64,000 bases of DNA from Fluoribacter gormanii (GCF_900156395.1 NZ_FTNL01000005.1:1-64000), one strand, 5' to 3'. Shown: positions 28,296 to 37,993, numbered from the stretch's first letter. The notes: generated by a model not told the origin, from the letters alone. Numbers and translations: made by a program.

Positions 28296-28330
28296 CCCTA
28301 AAGTCCGAGGATAGTATCGTGACTTTAGGG
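28296..28330 (-). terminator. Hairpin downstream of the 28345 gene
   Basis: CCCTAAAGTC and GACTTTAGGG form a perfect 10-bp stem around a 15-nt loop, 15 bp past the stop of the 28345-29259 gene on the minus strand. It has no clear T-run, so it may be a factor-assisted terminator or RNA-stabilising hairpin. The rest of the 258-bp spacer (28087-28344) contains only the AT-rich upstream region of the U-box gene. Confidence 0.5.
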
Positions 28331-28344
28331 TGAGACAGGACTAT

Positions 28345-29259
28345 CTATTTGTTACTTAATGTGACAGCGGCTTGCGAATCATGAGCCTCTTCTGTTTCTG
28401 GGGAGTGGCCCTTTTCTTGCCACCAATATTGTAATTTTTGACAACCATGAAGTGCTGCTCTATATAAATCGGGAAGGATGGATACAATGGCATCAAGAAA
28501 ATCAGAAAAACCACCTTTATTATAGCCGTAAATGCAACGGCTAAATTCCGCACCTTTTTTACTTAGCGCAATCGTATCGTCTTTTTTAGAGAAGAATCGA
28601 TTTGGTTCGAAACCTAATTGAAATTTTTTTTCATATTCTTGTAATTCTTGAGCAAATTCATCTTCAATGTCATCCGCAATAAGATGTTTTACTTGCTTTT
28701 CAGTAAGAACAGGATAAAGCACTGCCATCATATCACGTATTGATTCATTCGTTGTCAAATTGCTTACTTTGCTGTTACGTTTTTTCCCATCTTCACCTAG
28801 ACTCCAATTACACGCACTGACTAAAAGAGCTAAAGATTCTTGATATTCAGTATATGCAGTAGCACGTTGGTAGATAAAATAAGCGGTTGCCCCCCAGCCT
28901 ATCCAACCTAAAAAACCAATTACCGGCAGAAAAGATAAGGCGCTTGCGGTTACACCAAAGACAACACTTCCTATGATTTTTTGATCGATACTCTTGAGTT
29001 GTGAGGATTTTTCTCTTACCAGCGCAGTACAATTCTTTAAAAACTCGATATGATTGGAGCTGTTAACTCGGAAGTGCTGCCCTTCTTTAATAGTAACACC
29101 GAGTACGTTTCCATCAGCTGCATAAGCTCCTTTTGCAATTGTAAAATAATTTTGTGACTCCAATTGCAGCTTACTAAGATCACTGTTAATACTCAATTGA
29201 GACATTGAGGTATAAGGAAGTTTGTCTATTATCCCTAAAGTTGCTAATACTGATGACAT
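28345..29259 (-). CDS. Membrane-hairpin protein, candidate effector
   Basis: A 304-residue protein I do not recognise. It has no signal peptide. A hydrophobic hairpin spans about residues 95-132 (VVFGVTASALSFLPVIGFLGWIGW and following), flanked by long soluble helical regions. The C-terminal 20 residues are Glu/Ser/Thr-rich, as in many Dot/Icm substrates. Short Leu-rich N-terminus and internal hairpin would suit a host-membrane-associated effector. Neighbours (U-box gene, ACP, kinase) support an accessory block, but export is unproven. Confidence 0.7.
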   Translation of the reverse strand: MSSVLATLGIIDKLPYTSMSQLSINSDLSKLQLESQNYFTIAKGAYAADGNVLGVTIKEGQHFRVNSSNHIEFLKNCTALVREKSSQLKSIDQKIIGSVVFGVTASALSFLPVIGFLGWIGWGATAYFIYQRATAYTEYQESLALLVSACNWSLGEDGKKRNSKVSNLTTNESIRDMMAVLYPVLTEKQVKHLIADDIEDEFAQELQEYEKKFQLGFEPNRFFSKKDDTIALSKKGAEFSRCIYGYNKGGFSDFLDAIVSILPDLYRAALHGCQKLQYWWQEKGHSPETEEAHDSQAAVTLSNK

Positions 29260-29451
29260 TTTAGTCTACTCATAAATAAAAAAAGCATTCTAAATTTAAT
29301 TGAGCACAATGACAATGAATAAATGTGCAAAATAATGCTAGCTAAGTAACTTCTTGATTTATTATTTTTTTTCTTTTGAAGTGGAGTAAATTGTCTTATT
29401 TAAGCCACAGGGAAATTACGAGTTTGTTTATTAAATGAAGGCAATTTACGC

Positions 29452-29694
29452 TTAGTTTTTTTTGATGATTAATTGTCTAATATCAGATGCTATTTCACGG
29501 ATTGTTTTTTCCTTATGGATGTCGTTACGAATATCAAGATCAAACTCATCTTCTAAGTCAAAAAATAAATTAACTAAATCCAGAGAACGAGGAACAATTT
29601 GGTCGATTGATTGATCCAAATCAATTTCTTCAGGGGAGATTTCTTGGGTTCTTGCAATTAAATTTATAACACGATTTTCTATTGTTTGCGTCAT
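29452..29694 (-). CDS. Stand-alone acyl carrier protein
   Basis: An 80-residue acidic ACP-fold protein. The phosphopantetheine attachment Ser is in PRSLDLVNLFFDLEDEFDLDI, aligning with the classical DSLD motif but with Arg in place of the Asp before Ser. AAGGA lies upstream of the ATG. The fatty acid synthesis acpP is normally between fabG and fabF; this copy has no lipid or polyketide genes beside it, so it probably serves a dedicated acyl-transfer reaction. Confidence 0.85.
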   Translation of the reverse strand: MTQTIENRVINLIARTQEISPEEIDLDQSIDQIVPRSLDLVNLFFDLEDEFDLDIRNDIHKEKTIREIASDIRQLIIKKN

Positions 29695-29832
29695 AAAAAA
29701 ATCCTTTTTTTATTCTCTAATTTGATTAATACATTCATATAGAGTATACAGCCAGCTATCGTCCAACTCCATTAATATTTATCCTGTCAATCCATTGTAA
29801 ACATTTCTCGTATATCCTGATATTTAGCTCAT

Positions 29833-30165
29833 TTAAAAACCAAATCGTTTGAAGCACTGAGCACCTAATGATTTCATCGCAGTGCATTGAATTATTGTAG
29901 TTGTCGCGGCTGCGTCATTTGCAATTTGAATGACATAGGACTGTCCATTGGAACATGCGATATTCCAATAGGCTGCATCATTGAGATCAACTCCCTGATA
30001 AAAAGATTCAATAGCAATACACGGCTCGCCTGCTGAGTTGATAATACCACTTAGTATTTGTGTTTTTTGCTCTGATGTTCTGCTTAATAAAATATCATTG
30101 GCAATATTGGCATAATCGCAAGAAGTAAATGCCAAGAGGAAAAGCATCATCATAGACTTACTCAT
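29833..30165 (-). CDS. Small exported protein, possible lipoprotein
   Basis: A 110-residue protein with a short N-terminal hydrophobic segment ending at Cys16 (AFTSC), which could be a lipobox, though the -3 position is not ideal. The mature part holds four more Cys (EPCIAIES, WNIACSNGQ, IIQCTAMK, AQCFKR), suggesting disulfides in the periplasm. AAGGA precedes the ATG. Family unknown. Confidence 0.65.
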   Translation of the reverse strand: MSKSMMMLFLLAFTSCDYANIANDILLSRTSEQKTQILSGIINSAGEPCIAIESFYQGVDLNDAAYWNIACSNGQSYVIQIANDAAATTTIIQCTAMKSLGAQCFKRFGF

Positions 30166-30352
30166 AATGCATCCTTAAAATTGAATCGCATCGCCACAGC
30201 AAGATTTAGGTCTATATGATGTTATTGTAGGATATGGAATGGATTTCTCCATTTAATTCATGAAATGGCTCATCAGAATATTTAAGAATTATCCACAAGT
30301 GACAAGGAGAAAAAGCATCCTAACACTTTATCTCCTGCAAATCTCTTAAAAC

Positions 30353-30622
30353 CTAGCGTTCATCACAGACAGTATAATACCCATGGCGAAAAGGATTACT
30401 GCGTGATCTAAATTTATAATCGCGACAACGTTGGCCATGATCATCGCTATACCGCCTATCTAATCGAAATGAAAAATCACCGAAATTCATATCTTGTTGC
30501 CATTCTCGTTCTTGACGCGCCCTATCTTCTTCATCCATTTGTTTTAAAAATTTACTAAGCTTGCTAGCATGGCCTACTGTAAAGAGAGAGGTAATGAGTA
30601 GAAGCAAGATTATTTTTTTCAT
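30353..30622 (-). CDS. Small exported protein
   Basis: An 89-residue protein with a signal peptide (about 1-19, cleavage after GHA). The mature region is charged, rich in Arg/Asp, and has two Cys (RCRDYKF and TVCDER) that may pair in the periplasm. AGGATC is positioned before the ATG. No known family. It is followed 187 bp later by another small exported protein on the same strand. Confidence 0.7.
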   Translation of the reverse strand: MKKIILLLLITSLFTVGHASKLSKFLKQMDEEDRARQEREWQQDMNFGDFSFRLDRRYSDDHGQRCRDYKFRSRSNPFRHGYYTVCDER

Positions 30623-30757
30623 AAATAGATCCTAAATAAAGCAGAAAGAGCGTTATTAAACCATATTTTGCCTAAATAAACAAAATTTGAGCGGAGGAAG
30701 GCAAAGAGGATGTATACTAGAAGAGACTAAAGATCACTGAATAATAAGGATTTTTAT

Positions 30758-31447
30758 ATGCTAGAACAGCCTTTTAAAATAACGAAACTTTTTATTTTGC
30801 TCAGTATGATACTTTATCTTTTGGTACTCTCTGCGATTCAATATCCTTTGACCACCTTACTCAAAGCAATTCCCATTGCTTTGTTGATGTTATTTACTGT
30901 TCAAATTAATCCACAAAGACAAGTAAAAACGTTATTACTCTGTGCCTTAGGCTTTTCAATAATTGGTGATGTCTTTTTGACTCTTCCAGTAAAGATTGCA
31001 CTGCAACTAGGAATCCTGGCGTTTATGGGCGCACATTGCATGTACATTAGTATCTTTTTAAAAAGAATGCGATTTCAACGAAAAAACTTGCTTTCTTTTT
31101 TGCCAATTTTAGTCTTTGTCCTGATAAGCTTTTACTTTTTATCTCCGCATCTAGGGGAAATGAAAAAACCAGTAGCCATTTATTTATGCCTGTTGACCTT
31201 AATGGTATTTTGTTCCTTTCAAGTAAAACAGCAATCACTGTTGATACGGACAGGAGCTTGTCTTTTTCTACTGTCTGATTTTGTTTTGTCTTTAGACTTA
31301 TTTGTATTTTCTGGTAATAAGCTAACAGCTATTTTAATTATGTTTCTTTATTACGCCGCCCAGTTTTTGTTAGTAATAGGAATTACCAGGCCCAAAGAGC
31401 AAATTTCTACAATTTGCGCTACGCGTGTTAATAAAAAAAACAAATAG
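30758..31447 (+). CDS. YhhN/TMEM86-family membrane protein (lysoplasmalogenase-like)
   Basis: A 229-residue multi-pass membrane protein with about eight hydrophobic helices. Family signs are LLKAIPIALLML (the K-P motif helix), LGFSIIGDVFLTLP with the conserved Asp, and GILAFMGAHCMYI with the conserved His. Human TMEM86B hydrolyses lysoplasmalogens; Legionella homologs have been linked to this fold, but the bacterial substrate is not certain. AAGGA precedes the ATG. Single gene on the plus strand. Confidence 0.8.
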   Translation: MLEQPFKITKLFILLSMILYLLVLSAIQYPLTTLLKAIPIALLMLFTVQINPQRQVKTLLLCALGFSIIGDVFLTLPVKIALQLGILAFMGAHCMYISIFLKRMRFQRKNLLSFLPILVFVLISFYFLSPHLGEMKKPVAIYLCLLTLMVFCSFQVKQQSLLIRTGACLFLLSDFVLSLDLFVFSGNKLTAILIMFLYYAAQFLLVIGITRPKEQISTICATRVNKKNK

Positions 31448-31517
31448 CAACCTTTCTAAAAATCGCATATAAAATGTAAAAAACATATAGTTAACTTTTT
31501 TAATATGGCTCAGTTTA

Positions 31518-33437
31518 ATGAAAACAGGACATATTGGAACTAATGGAAATTCAAAGATGTTAAGCCTTAATGAAATTCAAGAAACGCTAGAACAAGATGC
31601 AGTAGCCCAGATTAAAGAATCCCTTTTAAATGAATTAAAACAATCTATTCTGAAAGACAGTACGATTACACCAGATATAAAAACATTGTTATTGTTCGAA
31701 TTAACAAAGCACTTACTTGATATTGAACTGGATAAGACAGTGATTACAGGTAAACAAAAAATTACAGATATACATACTCCTATTCCAACATCGATTAGCA
31801 AGAGAGAACAAAACAGTTCCGTTGAGACAACAAATACAGGTGAAAATAGCACACCAAACAACCATTCAATGAGAAAAAATTCAGGACTGCATAAAAAATT
31901 GAGGCTTAATTTAGACGAACAAAAAAAAGAAGAGTGTCCAAAAGAACAAAAATCACCAAAAAATAAATGTGAAACGACAACAGCAAAATCAAGCGAAGCG
32001 CACTCAAACTCTCAGTCTCCGGCACGAAGAAACTCTGGTAGTCCAAGATGGTTACTTTCAGGAAGTAATGCTTCACCAAAACGACAAAAATCACTACCAA
32101 ACACTCATGCCAAAAAAAAAGAATCACCCAAAAACAATGATTTTCTTGAACAACTCCCTATAAGTAAGGAAACTTTTCAACAATATCTTAGTTTTGCAAA
32201 AACCTACTTAAGAGAGAGAGATAAAAACATTCATGTCATGCATGATGAAGATCGGCCTGATGTACAACTTATTGTCACACCTCACAGAGATATGAAAAAC
32301 AATAGAGAGCTCCCAGAGAAGACTGTTATTTTAATTAATAAAAAAGAAATTGAGGGATGCGGTGCTAACAAAGTAATTAAAGGTTATGAATTGATCAATC
32401 GAAATTTTCTTGCAGTAAAAATACTCAATTCAGCAGTAACTCCTGAAGTACGTGACATCGAAATGGAAAATCTGACAAAGCGAGGATGGTTTTATGGCTG
32501 TTATAAATTAAATCAAGGTGAATTTGCCATAGCTATGAAACGAATTCCTGGAGATACTTTATTACAATTTCTCTATGTTATTGATCATGAGGTTTCGCAA
32601 GATGACATCTACTCGAGTCATTATCTAGGCAAAAAAAATCTTAGTGTTGATTTACAATATAAGATAATACTTCATTTGATGAAAGAAGTATTAAAACTTC
32701 ATGAACAGTTTCAATTATTACATCGAGATCTAAAACCTGCAAACATTAAGGTATACTTTAAAAATGGGGAAATAAAGATACGCCTAATCGATTTTGGAGA
32801 TGCTGTTGCTTTAGGTTCTAATATAAAAGAGCTTTGTGGGACCGAAGGTTACACAGATCCTGAAATTAGCAGTATTGACAATCAACAACCCTACAAAAAA
32901 GACCATGATATTTTTTCTCTAGGTATTATTATTGCTGAAATTCTTACAAAAAATAATTATCAACAAGCAATTAAAGAACATAAAAAGCAATTCACGACTG
33001 AAATAGTTACTCCCAGAATGTCGGATACGCAAATGAAAGCGCAAATGGATGATGTTTTTAAACCAGAAGTAATTCCTGATCACTATAATAGCTATCAAGA
33101 TCATCAGAATAATATGCAAAATTTCATGCTTCAAGAGCTCAAAAAACTAGCAATAAAAATGGTGGTTACACGATTGAGAAATTCTTCCCTCAAGGAAGAA
33201 ATCGAAAGGCTTGAAGATCTAGAAAAGGATAGTCTAAAATTCTCCAAAAAAATGGAGTCATTTTTTGAAAGTAAAAGCAATACCCAGGCTTCGTTAAATA
33301 AAATGAATATCAAGTTCAATGCCGGGCTTTTCTTTCCTCAAAAAGAATTTACAATAAGCTCACCTCAGGATGCCACAGAGTGCTTCAAAAGCATGCATTC
33401 AGCAACTGATGAAGCGAATTATAAATTATTTATCTAG
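31518..33437 (+). CDS. Eukaryotic-type Ser/Thr protein kinase, candidate effector (LegK-like)
   Basis: A 639-residue protein. Residues about 80-215 are low-complexity and rich in Ser, Pro, Lys and Asn. The kinase domain (about 255-490) looks complete: Gly-rich GCGANKVIKG, ATP-binding Lys in FLAVKIL (about 301), the catalytic loop LLHRDLKPANIKV (about 400), the DFG motif LIDFGDAV and the activation-segment end GTEGYTDPE, then DIFSLGIIIAEIL. A C-terminal coiled coil (about 545-590) follows. No signal peptide. This resembles the LegK family of Dot/Icm-translocated kinases. An in-frame ATG at 31557 is an alternative start. Confidence 0.85.
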   Translation: MKTGHIGTNGNSKMLSLNEIQETLEQDAVAQIKESLLNELKQSILKDSTITPDIKTLLLFELTKHLLDIELDKTVITGKQKITDIHTPIPTSISKREQNSSVETTNTGENSTPNNHSMRKNSGLHKKLRLNLDEQKKEECPKEQKSPKNKCETTTAKSSEAHSNSQSPARRNSGSPRWLLSGSNASPKRQKSLPNTHAKKKESPKNNDFLEQLPISKETFQQYLSFAKTYLRERDKNIHVMHDEDRPDVQLIVTPHRDMKNNRELPEKTVILINKKEIEGCGANKVIKGYELINRNFLAVKILNSAVTPEVRDIEMENLTKRGWFYGCYKLNQGEFAIAMKRIPGDTLLQFLYVIDHEVSQDDIYSSHYLGKKNLSVDLQYKIILHLMKEVLKLHEQFQLLHRDLKPANIKVYFKNGEIKIRLIDFGDAVALGSNIKELCGTEGYTDPEISSIDNQQPYKKDHDIFSLGIIIAEILTKNNYQQAIKEHKKQFTTEIVTPRMSDTQMKAQMDDVFKPEVIPDHYNSYQDHQNNMQNFMLQELKKLAIKMVVTRLRNSSLKEEIERLEDLEKDSLKFSKKMESFFESKSNTQASLNKMNIKFNAGLFFPQKEFTISSPQDATECFKSMHSATDEANYKLFI

Positions 33438-33654
33438 TATTTAGATACCATATAAGCATGGGATTGGTGATATTAATCGGTCAATCCCAGATGGGATTTC
33501 ATAGACACGAGTTATATGTGAGTATCTGCTTTATTAATTGTGACTTTTTGACACGCTGAATTCTTAGGCTTAATATACATAGCTTAAATGCCTTAAGATT
33601 GCATATCTGTTGATGTTTCTGCAGTTAAGCAACAAAGCTCAGGATGGGTTTGAA

Positions 33655-34485
33655 ATGCGTAAATTGCTGCTCGTTGGTTTGGCTCTTTTCCTGCTCGCAG
33701 CCTGCGAAAAAGAAAATAATACCTTTAGTGGATATATTGATACTGATCTTGTTTATTTGTCTGCAGATTTTGGCGGACGACTGACTGAATTAGCCGTATT
33801 AAAGGGGCAGTTAGTCAAAAATAATCAATTCCTATTCAAGCTCGAGCAAACCAGCGAACGTTATAATGTCAAAATGAGCAAATTAACTCAAAAAGATCTG
33901 CATGCTCAACGCCAACAAATTTTGACCCAGCTCAACTACAATGAAATCAACTATCGGCGTACCCTGGAAATGCGTAAGCAAAATGCAGCAAGCCAAAATG
34001 ATCTTGATGCGGCTCAGAGAGATTTAAACATTTCAAAAGAACAACTTAATGATATTGATTTTAGAATCAAGAACAATCAGGTTGATACTGCCGACAAAAA
34101 ATGGCAGATGACGCGCAAGGAAAATTTTGCACCAGAATTAGGCATTATATTTGATACTTATTATTCAAGAGGTGAGTTCGTCCAAGCAGGAGCACCTGTA
34201 CTTTCCTTAATTACCAAAAATAATATTAAAGCTATATTTTTCGTTCCTGAAGAACAACTTGCTCAATTACGCCTTAATGAGCACGTTAAGATTAAGACCG
34301 ACAACAATGAACATTTTGCTGAAGGACATATTTTCTATATTTCAAATATTGCTGAATACACTCCCCCCATTATTTATTCCCGTGAGGAACGTCAACGTCT
34401 TGTATTCAGAATCGAAGCAAAAATTGATTCGCCTGACCTGGAAAAAATTCATCTCGGTCAACCTGTTACCTTGGAATTAGCTTGA
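33655..34485 (+). CDS. HlyD-family membrane fusion lipoprotein of an ABC efflux system
   Basis: A 276-residue periplasmic adaptor. The N-terminus MRKLLLVGLALFLLAAC is a lipoprotein signal with lipobox LAAC. The biotinyl-lipoyl-like half-motif GRLTELAVLKGQLVKNNQ, a short coiled-coil hairpin (about 85-150) and a beta-barrel domain follow, as in YhiI/YbhG-type adaptors. ATG at 33655 chosen because upstream in-frame starts precede the lipoprotein signal. Its stop and the next start share one base (TGATG), indicating coupling with the ABC ATPase. Confidence 0.88.
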   Translation: MRKLLLVGLALFLLAACEKENNTFSGYIDTDLVYLSADFGGRLTELAVLKGQLVKNNQFLFKLEQTSERYNVKMSKLTQKDLHAQRQQILTQLNYNEINYRRTLEMRKQNAASQNDLDAAQRDLNISKEQLNDIDFRIKNNQVDTADKKWQMTRKENFAPELGIIFDTYYSRGEFVQAGAPVLSLITKNNIKAIFFVPEEQLAQLRLNEHVKIKTDNNEHFAEGHIFYISNIAEYTPPIIYSREERQRLVFRIEAKIDSPDLEKIHLGQPVTLELA

Positions 34486-35387
34486 TGAGTGATTTTGTAA
34501 TTGATGTAAAACAATTAACAAAAGTATTCGATAACAAAATCGCGGTGGATCACATTAATCTACAAGTAGAAAAGGGATCCATCTTTGGCTTTCTTGGCTC
34601 AAATGGGAGTGGCAAAACTACGACTATTCGGATGATCTGCGGTCTTTTAACGCCCACAGATGGAGCAGGATCTTGTCTTGGATATGATATTAAAACCCAA
34701 AGCAATGAGATCAAAAAACGTACCGGTTATATGCCTCAAAAATTCAGTTTTTATACAGGCTTGACTGTTCATGAAAACCTTCGCTTCATTGCCGATATCT
34801 TTCAGATAAAGAATTCGGCGCAAGCAATAGAAGAAATGATCCAGGAGCTCGGGCTTGAAGACTATCGAAAAGTGCAAGCTGCGAATTTATCGGGAGGATG
34901 GAAACAACGCCTAGCCTTAGCATGCAGTTTACTGCATAAACCTCAATTATTATTCTTGGATGAACCTACAGCAGGCGTTGATCCTAAAGCACGTAAAGAA
35001 TTTTGGGACTATTTACATAAAATTTCCTCACGCGACAGTACCACAATTCTGGTAACGACTCATTACATGGATGAGGCCGAAAAGTGCACCGACTTGGCCT
35101 ATATTAATTTAGGAAAGCTATTGTTTACAGGCAGCACAAAAAACTTAATTCCGCAGTCAAAAGTCAAAACATATGCAGTGGAAGTTGCTAGAAAAGAACA
35201 AAATGAACTAATGGAAAAACTGCTTGATTCATACCCAAAACTATTAGCTTCCATCGTAAATAACGAGCTGCGAATTTCATCACGCAATCATGACTTGTTG
35301 GAGCGAGTCATTCAAGAAAACAGCGATCTGTCATTTAGGGAGATCACACCGTCTTTTGAAGAGGTTTTTATCGGATTAATGCGATGA
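34485..35387 (+). CDS. ABC transporter ATP-binding protein
   Basis: A 300-residue ATPase with Walker A (GSNGSGKTT), Q-loop (MPQKFSFY), signature LSGGWKQRLALA, Walker B (LLFLDEPTAGVD) and H-loop (VTTHYMDEAE). It belongs to the ABC-2 exporter group (YbhF/CcmA-like), but with one nucleotide domain instead of the two fused in RbbA/YbhF. Start at 34485 overlaps the adaptor stop by one base; the stop overlaps the permease start (ATGA). Confidence 0.93.
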   Translation: MSDFVIDVKQLTKVFDNKIAVDHINLQVEKGSIFGFLGSNGSGKTTTIRMICGLLTPTDGAGSCLGYDIKTQSNEIKKRTGYMPQKFSFYTGLTVHENLRFIADIFQIKNSAQAIEEMIQELGLEDYRKVQAANLSGGWKQRLALACSLLHKPQLLFLDEPTAGVDPKARKEFWDYLHKISSRDSTTILVTTHYMDEAEKCTDLAYINLGKLLFTGSTKNLIPQSKVKTYAVEVARKEQNELMEKLLDSYPKLLASIVNNELRISSRNHDLLERVIQENSDLSFREITPSFEEVFIGLMR

Positions 35388-36541
35388 ACTATAAATATCT
35401 AGCACCAGGAATATCTCTAACTCGTCTGGCTGGTTTAATACGTAAAGAATTTATTCTTGTCACTCGCGATCGAGGCACAATCGCGATGCTTGCCATTTTA
35501 CCGATTATGTTGCTCATTCTTTTTGGCTTTGCTATTCAATTCGATCCAAAGCATCTGCCTACTACCATTATCAGCTATGATAACTCACCATTGACTAGAA
35601 GCTATGTCAGCGCCCTTGAAGCATCAGGATATTTTAAAGTAACTAATGAACTATTAGATGAAGATAAGAAGAATCAAGATTTAGCGAATGGAAAAATAAG
35701 CTTCGCTTTTACCATTCCTCCTGATTTTACTCGGAAGTACATTCGTAAAGAAAACCCCCAGTTACTGGTTGAAATCGATGGCTCAGATCCTGGAAGCAGT
35801 GCCAGTGCACTGAGCAATGCACTACCAATATTGAATCAAACCCTGAATTCGTTTAATCAACAAGGTTTAGGCTTACCTTCTCCAACTCATGTCGATAGAA
35901 GCGTCAACCTCACCATCCACCGCCTCTATAACGAATCAAATACAAGTTCTTATAATATCGTTCCTGGCTTAATCGGTGTGTTACTTACCCTGACTATGGT
36001 AATGCTTACTTCAACCGCCATCACATCAGAAAAAGAATCTGGTACCATGGAAATGCTCTTAAGTACTCCATTAAAACCATTGGAGATTATCCTTGGTAAA
36101 GTAATCCCATACATTGTTTTAGGATATTTACAACTCACCAGTGTTCTTATTTTTGGCAAGTTATTAATTCATATTCCTACCGAAGGAAGCCTTCTGCTGC
36201 TTTATATAGCCGTTGCGCCATTTATTATCGCAAATTTAATGGTAGGCATGATTTTTTCCACCATCGCCCAGATGCCGATGCAGGCAATGCAATTGAGTGT
36301 CTTTTATCAATTACCCTCTATGTTTCTATCAGGTTATATTTTTTCTTTCTATGGCATGCCCACGTGGGCACAATTCATAGGATATTGCCTGCCTATGACC
36401 TACTTTGTGCGAATTACGCGCGGGATTTTACTAAAGGGTAATACACTCGCACAAATTGTCCCTAACATTTTACCTATTTTATTGATCGCTTTTATTTTGA
36501 TTCTTTTGACAGGGAAAATATTTAGAACAAAGCTCGACTAA
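35384..36541 (+). CDS. ABC-2 type permease (YhhJ/YbhR-like)
   Basis: A 385-residue permease. The first helix (about 30-50) follows the RKEFILVTRDRGTIAML motif; a large periplasmic domain (about 55-195) and five C-terminal helices with the ABC-2 motif TSEKESGTMEMLLSTPLKPLEIILGK follow. It overlaps the ATPase gene by 4 bp. Only one permease gene is present, whereas YbhS/YbhR systems have two, so the transporter would be a homodimer. Confidence 0.92.
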   Translation: MNYKYLAPGISLTRLAGLIRKEFILVTRDRGTIAMLAILPIMLLILFGFAIQFDPKHLPTTIISYDNSPLTRSYVSALEASGYFKVTNELLDEDKKNQDLANGKISFAFTIPPDFTRKYIRKENPQLLVEIDGSDPGSSASALSNALPILNQTLNSFNQQGLGLPSPTHVDRSVNLTIHRLYNESNTSSYNIVPGLIGVLLTLTMVMLTSTAITSEKESGTMEMLLSTPLKPLEIILGKVIPYIVLGYLQLTSVLIFGKLLIHIPTEGSLLLLYIAVAPFIIANLMVGMIFSTIAQMPMQAMQLSVFYQLPSMFLSGYIFSFYGMPTWAQFIGYCLPMTYFVRITRGILLKGNTLAQIVPNILPILLIAFILILLTGKIFRTKLD

Positions 36542-36568
36542 TTAAATTTATTTAAAATTGGCCAAATT

Positions 36569-37993
36569 ATGAAACCAAAAATCATCTTGCTCAATCTATT
36601 TGCCATATTACTTGGAGGCTGTTGTAAAAACTGCATTACTCATGAAAAAGTGAACTATCCTAACGGCACACGTAGTGGAGTAAAATACATCAGCAACCAA
36701 GCCGATTTAAGTCGTGTCGCATGGTGGAAAAAGCTGCATGACCCAAAGCTTAATCAGCTTATAACCCAAGCTCTAGCCTGTAATAATACGATTAGAAGTT
36801 CCCATGCGACAATTGAGCAAGCACAAGCGCAACTTAAAGCGGCTCAATATGCATGGATACCAACTCTGGATGCAAGCGCTACTGGTTTTACAGGTGGAAC
36901 CTGGAATACCCATATTACTCCCCAAGAGCAATTAGCCAATAATACGTTTTTTGCAAACCGTTCCAACCTGAGATTTAGAGGATACAACGCTGGATTTGTT
37001 CCAGGCTACACCTTAAATATCTTAAATAATATTAGTAATATTAAAGCAGCCAAAGCCTCTTTAGCGATGGAAGAGGCTCAAGCTCAATCAATAAAATTAG
37101 GGATTATTAGCCAAATGAGCGGTGCTTACTTTATGCTCTTGAGTCAACGAGAGCAATTGGCGGTAGAGAATGCTCTGAGTCGTGATTTGAGGAAACTACA
37201 TCAGCTGGAACAGATTCGATTCCAAAAAGGCGCCAGCAACATCGAAGCCATCACCAATGTCGATCAACAGATTGCACAGGAGGAGGCAAAGATTCCTCAA
37301 ATTGAAAATATAGTGGCGCAAAGCGAAAATACCATTCACCTCTTACTGAATCAAAACCCCGGTCCTATCGCTACCCATCGTAGCTTATTTTCATTAAATG
37401 TAAGTCATCTGATTCCTAAATCATTACCCTCAGCAGTTTTAAAAAATCGCCCTGACATTATGATTGCTTTAAGTAACCTGAAGATGGCCCAGGCGCAAAT
37501 TGGAGTAGCCTATTCTGCTTTTTTTCCAACGATTACCCTGACTAGCTTAATTGGTGGTGCATCGGTTGATTTAACACATCTTTTAAAATTGAGTACTAAC
37601 CTTTGGGTTGCTGAGGCCATTGCTTCAACAAAAATATTTAATGCCAGTTCCTATCAAAATATCAAATCAGCTCAGGCTGGATTCAAAGCAATCAATTTTG
37701 ATTACTTGAACACTCTTCACTCAGCATTCGCAGATGTTGATGATGCGCTTACAACCGAGCAGAAAAACAATTTATCTTATTTACAAACTCAAAAAGGTTA
37801 TTTGGCAGCTCAAAAAGCATATGCGATTGCACTTGCCCAGTATAAAGCTGGGGCAAAAGATTATCGCAATGTAATCAATGCAAAAATAAATCTTGATCGA
37901 AGTAAGTTAAGTTTAATTCAAGAAAAAGCTCAATTACTCGATAGCATTGTGCAAGTATATAATGCTGTTGCAGGAGGATATGATGTAGCTTAA
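36569..37993 (+). CDS. Outer membrane efflux lipoprotein (TolC/NodT-like)
   Basis: A 474-residue outer membrane channel of the NodT/OprM group. It has a lipoprotein signal ending LLGGC, the AWWKKLHDPKLNQLI motif, and two TolC-like repeat halves with long helices, including the VLKNRPDIMIALSNLKMAQAQIGVAYSAFFP block typical of this family. It is 27 bp after the permease and completes a self-contained adaptor-ATPase-permease-channel efflux operon. Substrate unknown. Confidence 0.93.
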   Translation: MKPKIILLNLFAILLGGCCKNCITHEKVNYPNGTRSGVKYISNQADLSRVAWWKKLHDPKLNQLITQALACNNTIRSSHATIEQAQAQLKAAQYAWIPTLDASATGFTGGTWNTHITPQEQLANNTFFANRSNLRFRGYNAGFVPGYTLNILNNISNIKAAKASLAMEEAQAQSIKLGIISQMSGAYFMLLSQREQLAVENALSRDLRKLHQLEQIRFQKGASNIEAITNVDQQIAQEEAKIPQIENIVAQSENTIHLLLNQNPGPIATHRSLFSLNVSHLIPKSLPSAVLKNRPDIMIALSNLKMAQAQIGVAYSAFFPTITLTSLIGGASVDLTHLLKLSTNLWVAEAIASTKIFNASSYQNIKSAQAGFKAINFDYLNTLHSAFADVDDALTTEQKNNLSYLQTQKGYLAAQKAYAIALAQYKAGAKDYRNVINAKINLDRSKLSLIQEKAQLLDSIVQVYNAVAGGYDVA

